Shown here one piece after another: positions 5,853-6,912 of a DNA stretch of 6,912 nucleotides. Both the position numbers and the translations under genes were made by a program. The notes under the pieces are model-generated. The model did no database searches, was not told the DNA's origin, and worked only from the letters and a program-made list of their open reading frames with translations. Position 1 is the first letter of the stretch, and the number at the start of each line of letters is the position of its first letter. Source of the DNA: Sinorhizobium sp. (GTDB taxonomy: Bacteria; Pseudomonadota; Alphaproteobacteria; Rhizobiales; Rhizobiaceae); assembly GCA_031178305.1 (NCBI GenBank), contig JAPSJG010000208.1, forward strand, positions 1 to 6,912. The letters are read 5' to 3'.

Positions 5853-6912
5853 TCAGGCCGGGAAGACGTGCATCGCGTTGGGATCGAAGCTGAGGCCGAT
5901 CCTTTCTCCCGGTTCGGCGAGGTCGCTTTCGTCGATACTGCGGCGGTCGGCGGTCACCAGGAAGTCGCCGAGGCCATCGACCTCGACCGAATATTCCACG
6001 GAGGCACCAAGGAAAATCCGGTGGGTCACGGTGCCCTGCAGCGTGGAGGCTCCATCACGGACGAGGCAGATCGCTTCCGGGCGCAGCGCCACCATGGCGG
6101 AGCCCACGGTCCCGTTGACGCGCGCGGGTTTTGCCAGGCCCACGCCGTTGGCAAGCCGGATCGGACCGGCGCCGGCTTCGATCGTTGCGGCGATGCGGTT
6201 GGTCTTGCCGACGAAATCGGCGACGAACAGACTTGCCGGCCGGTCGTAAATCTCCTCGGGCGTGCCGACCTGAACGATGCGGCCCGCGTTCATGACGCAG
6301 ACGAGGTCGCTCATTGACAGCGCCTCCTCCTGGTCGTGGGTGACGAGCACGAAGGTGATGCCGAGCTCGCGCTGCAAGCTCTGCAACTCGATCTGCATGG
6401 CGGTGCGCAGTTTCTTGTCGAGGGCGGCGAGCGGTTCGTCGAGAAGCAGCACCTTGGGCTTATTGACGATGGCGCGTGCGAGGGCGACGCGCTGTTGCTG
6501 GCCGCCCGACATTTCGTGGATGCGGCGCTTGGCAAAGCCGCCGAGGCGCACCATCTCCAGCGCTTCCTGCGTTCGCCGGCCGATTTCGGCCGCCGCGATG
6601 CGCGGACGCATCTGCTTCAGCCCGTAGGCGACGTTCTGCTCGACATCGAGATGCGGGAACAGCGCATAGTGCTGGAACACCATGTTCACGGGTCGGCGAT
6701 AAGCCGGCACGCCGTTCATCGCCTCGCCGCCGATATAGACTGCCCCCTCGCTCGGCTGCTCGAAGCCGCCGATCATCCTCAGGCAGGTGGTCTTGCCGCA
6801 GCCGGACGGCCCGAGCAGGGCGACGAAAGCGCCCTTGGGGACCGCGAGGTCAATGCCCGACACGGCCGTGACGCTGCCATAGCGCTTGGCGACCATACGG
6901 AATTCTATATCC
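5853..6912 (-). CDS. ABC transporter ATP-binding protein, PotA-like (5' end beyond the window)
   Basis: Numbered from the first in-window ATG (6896): Walker A GPSGCGKTT (29-37), Q-loop Q75, signature MSGGQQQRVALARA (129-142), Walker B VLLLDEP (149-155), D-loop AALD (157-160) and switch H187. After about residue 232 comes a TOBE-type C-terminal domain (KTNRIAATIE, VALRPEAICLV, HRIFLGASVEYSVEV), as in PotA and other OSP-type importer ATPases. It would power uptake from the cytoplasmic face of the membrane. The ATG at 6896 is probably not the start: the frame stays open to the edge and encodes DIEFR just before it, matching the usual family opening (DIEFRNVSKRYG), so the start lies a few codons past 6912. 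The stop is 52 bases before the binding-protein gene, which suggests one operon. All nucleotide-binding motifs are intact. Confidence 0.95.
   Translation of the reverse strand, partial: DIEFRMVAKRYGSVTAVSGIDLAVPKGAFVALLGPSGCGKTTCLRMIGGFEQPSEGAVYIGGEAMNGVPAYRRPVNMVFQHYALFPHLDVEQNVAYGLKQMRPRIAAAEIGRRTQEALEMVRLGGFAKRRIHEMSGGQQQRVALARAIVNKPKVLLLDEPLAALDKKLRTAMQIELQSLQRELGITFVLVTHDQEEALSMSDLVCVMNAGRIVQVGTPEEIYDRPASLFVADFVGKTNRIAATIEAGAGPIRLANGVGLAKPARVNGTVGSAMVALRPEAICLVRDGASTLQGTVTHRIFLGASVEYSVEVDGLGDFLVTADRRSIDESDLAEPGERIGLSFDPNAMHVFPA

Noticed and set aside
5853..6896. ATPase gene starting at the ATG at 6896
   Set aside because: The open frame continues to the window edge and encodes DIEFR before this Met, matching the usual N-terminus of the family; the ATG is most likely internal.
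2851..6912. Straight annotation as a spermidine/putrescine importer
   Set aside because: The subunits are of that family, but the family also transports other cationic compounds. The binding-protein pocket changes and the nearby BKACE/regulator pair point elsewhere, so a polyamine label is not supported beyond family level.

Overview
This window looks like chromosomal or megaplasmid DNA from a G+C-rich alphaproteobacterium, most likely one of the Rhizobiaceae (Sinorhizobium/Rhizobium/Agrobacterium type). The reasons are the strong G/C bias at third codon positions, the tightly packed operons, and the pairing of a PotABCD-type importer with a GlxA-type regulator and a beta-keto acid cleavage enzyme. 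No RNA genes, insertion sequences, CRISPR arrays or phage genes are visible. Base and codon use look even throughout, so nothing suggests recent transfer.

Layout from the right edge, on the minus strand: an ABC-transporter ATPase (5853 to beyond the right edge), a Tat-exported PotD-like substrate-binding protein (4640-5800), two PotB/PotC-like permeases (3669-4532 and 2851-3669, sharing one base) and a short-chain dehydrogenase/reductase (2085-2846). All run in one direction with short gaps or overlaps and probably form one operon. A GlxA/AraC-type regulator lies on the plus strand (1020-1991), convergent with that operon. Divergent from the regulator, across a 110-bp control region with inverted repeats, is a beta-keto acid cleavage enzyme (BKACE, formerly DUF849; 7-909, minus strand). 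Its stop codon is six bases from the left edge.

The most economical reading is a locus for uptake and breakdown of a quaternary amine, with carnitine the leading candidate. In known carnitine pathways, carnitine dehydrogenase makes 3-dehydrocarnitine, a BKACE cleaves it with acetyl-CoA to betainyl-CoA and acetoacetate, and a GlxA-type regulator without a catalytic cysteine (CdhR in Pseudomonas) controls the genes. The importer fits: its binding protein keeps the aromatic residues of the PotD pocket but seems to lack two acidic residues that grip the polyamine in PotD, as expected for a ligand with one positive charge. The SDR could be a dehydrogenase for the imported compound, but its substrate cannot be read from sequence. 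The dehydrogenase that would complete the pathway may lie just beyond the left edge.

Every gene here belongs to a known family. The points worth a second look are the changed binding pocket, the SDR in a transport operon, the possible operators between the divergent genes, and the uncertain start of the first permease.
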